Below are positions 34,867 to 35,256 of a DNA stretch of 35,256 nucleotides, in pieces. The stretch comes from an uncultured Prevotella sp. (GTDB taxonomy: Bacteria; Bacteroidota; Bacteroidia; Bacteroidales; Bacteroidaceae): contig CALIZL010000086.1 in NCBI GenBank assembly GCA_938028745.1, positions 1-35,256 of the forward strand, written 5' to 3'. The notes under the pieces are model-generated. The model made no database searches. It worked only from the letters and a program-made list of their open reading frames with translations, and was not told where the DNA came from. The translations under genes were made by a program, and so were the position numbers. Positions within the stretch are counted from its first letter, which is position 1; every line of letters begins with the position of its first letter.

Positions 34867-35256
34867 TTATTCGTGAAACAATTGCATCTCGTCTACCCAC
34901 AATGTGCTGCCAACTGCGCCGCGGAAGAAGGCTCCGCCCTGGCTGGAAGACATCACGATGGCCAAGTTGTACTTGCCGCTGCGTAGCTTTTCGGGGTCGA
35001 GCGTGCGCCCGCCAACGGGTTCGAACGTCATGGCGAAGTGTGTCCATTGGTCTGTTGTCTTGCGTTCTTTCACTTGTGCTATCATTACAATGTTGGGATG
35101 CGTCTTGATGTTGGTTCCGTCTAGGTAAGGAACTTCCGCTGTCGTTTCGTACATCACGGCGTAGATGTCGAAAGTGTCACGTTCGTTTGGCAATACCGTG
35201 TTGGTTTTGTCGGTAAAGTCTTTGCCTGGTTGGTATTTGTAAAAGCCTGATATGGC
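34867..35256 (-). CDS. PCMD-domain protein, C-terminal part (5' end outside window)
   Basis: The last 129 residues of a protein whose start lies beyond the window edge; the frame is open from 35256. It begins ISGFYKYQPGKDFTDK and ends GAFFRGAVGSTLWVDEMQL, the two signatures of the PCMD (putative carbohydrate metabolism) domain, a jelly-roll-like C-terminal domain of Bacteroidota surface lipoproteins, often behind DUF4493. The stop is six bases before the beta-barrel gene. The missing N-terminus probably holds a lipoprotein signal. Binding of a carbohydrate is suggested by the domain name only. Confidence 0.85.
   Translation of the reverse strand, partial: AISGFYKYQPGKDFTDKTNTVLPNERDTFDIYAVMYETTAEVPYLDGTNIKTHPNIVMIAQVKERKTTDQWTHFAMTFEPVGGRTLDPEKLRSGKYNLAIVMSSSQGGAFFRGAVGSTLWVDEMQLFHE

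Overview
The window looks like chromosomal DNA of a Prevotella-type Bacteroidales bacterium. The evidence is: many Bacteroidota-type -7 boxes (TAnnTTTG), a SusC/SusD pair, type III glutamine synthetase, fimbrillin-family lipoproteins, a PorT-like beta-barrel next to a PCMD-domain protein, and relaxed lipoproteins with acidic residues after the Cys. Species cannot be fixed from the sequence alone. All genes run on the + strand except the last two.

Layout. 1-3582: a noncoding repeat element cut by the window edge, a small lipoprotein, a decayed IS630-type transposase, a secreted protein of unknown function, and a gene-free gap. 3583-10227: a four-gene operon of a TonB-dependent receptor, two mutually related lipoproteins and a DUF4876-like lipoprotein, closed by a strong terminator; metal uptake is the best guess. 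10228-11890: a repeat-filled gap with a second, inverted copy of the element. 11902-13091: lrgA-lrgB. 13286-20484: two tandem cassettes, each made of a conserved upstream box, a -7 box, a leader of about 217 nt with a hairpin, a short acidic protein, a >900-residue fimbrillin-family lipoprotein and a near-identical terminator. A third cassette start (20633-20978) is broken inside its small ORF and runs into the glnN promoter region. 21164-23353: glnN. 23354-24997: repeats, the third element copy and a long leader. 24998-33902: a polysaccharide-utilisation-like locus (SusC, SusD, a surface lipoprotein, a GHL10/DUF187 glycoside hydrolase), ended by a perfect 20-bp hairpin shared with the convergent pair 34072-35256 (beta-barrel protein and a truncated PCMD protein).

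The two least ordinary parts are (a) the tandem small-protein/fimbrillin cassettes with a leader hairpin that keeps its geometry and shows compensatory changes across three copies, and (b) a dispersed noncoding element of up to about 0.9 kb in three copies, each with an array of exactly 22-bp period and two of them with an interleaved inverted-repeat end. Many gaps also carry degenerate GAGTTAA/GAGTTGA simple repeats. No rRNA, tRNA or CRISPR array was recognised.
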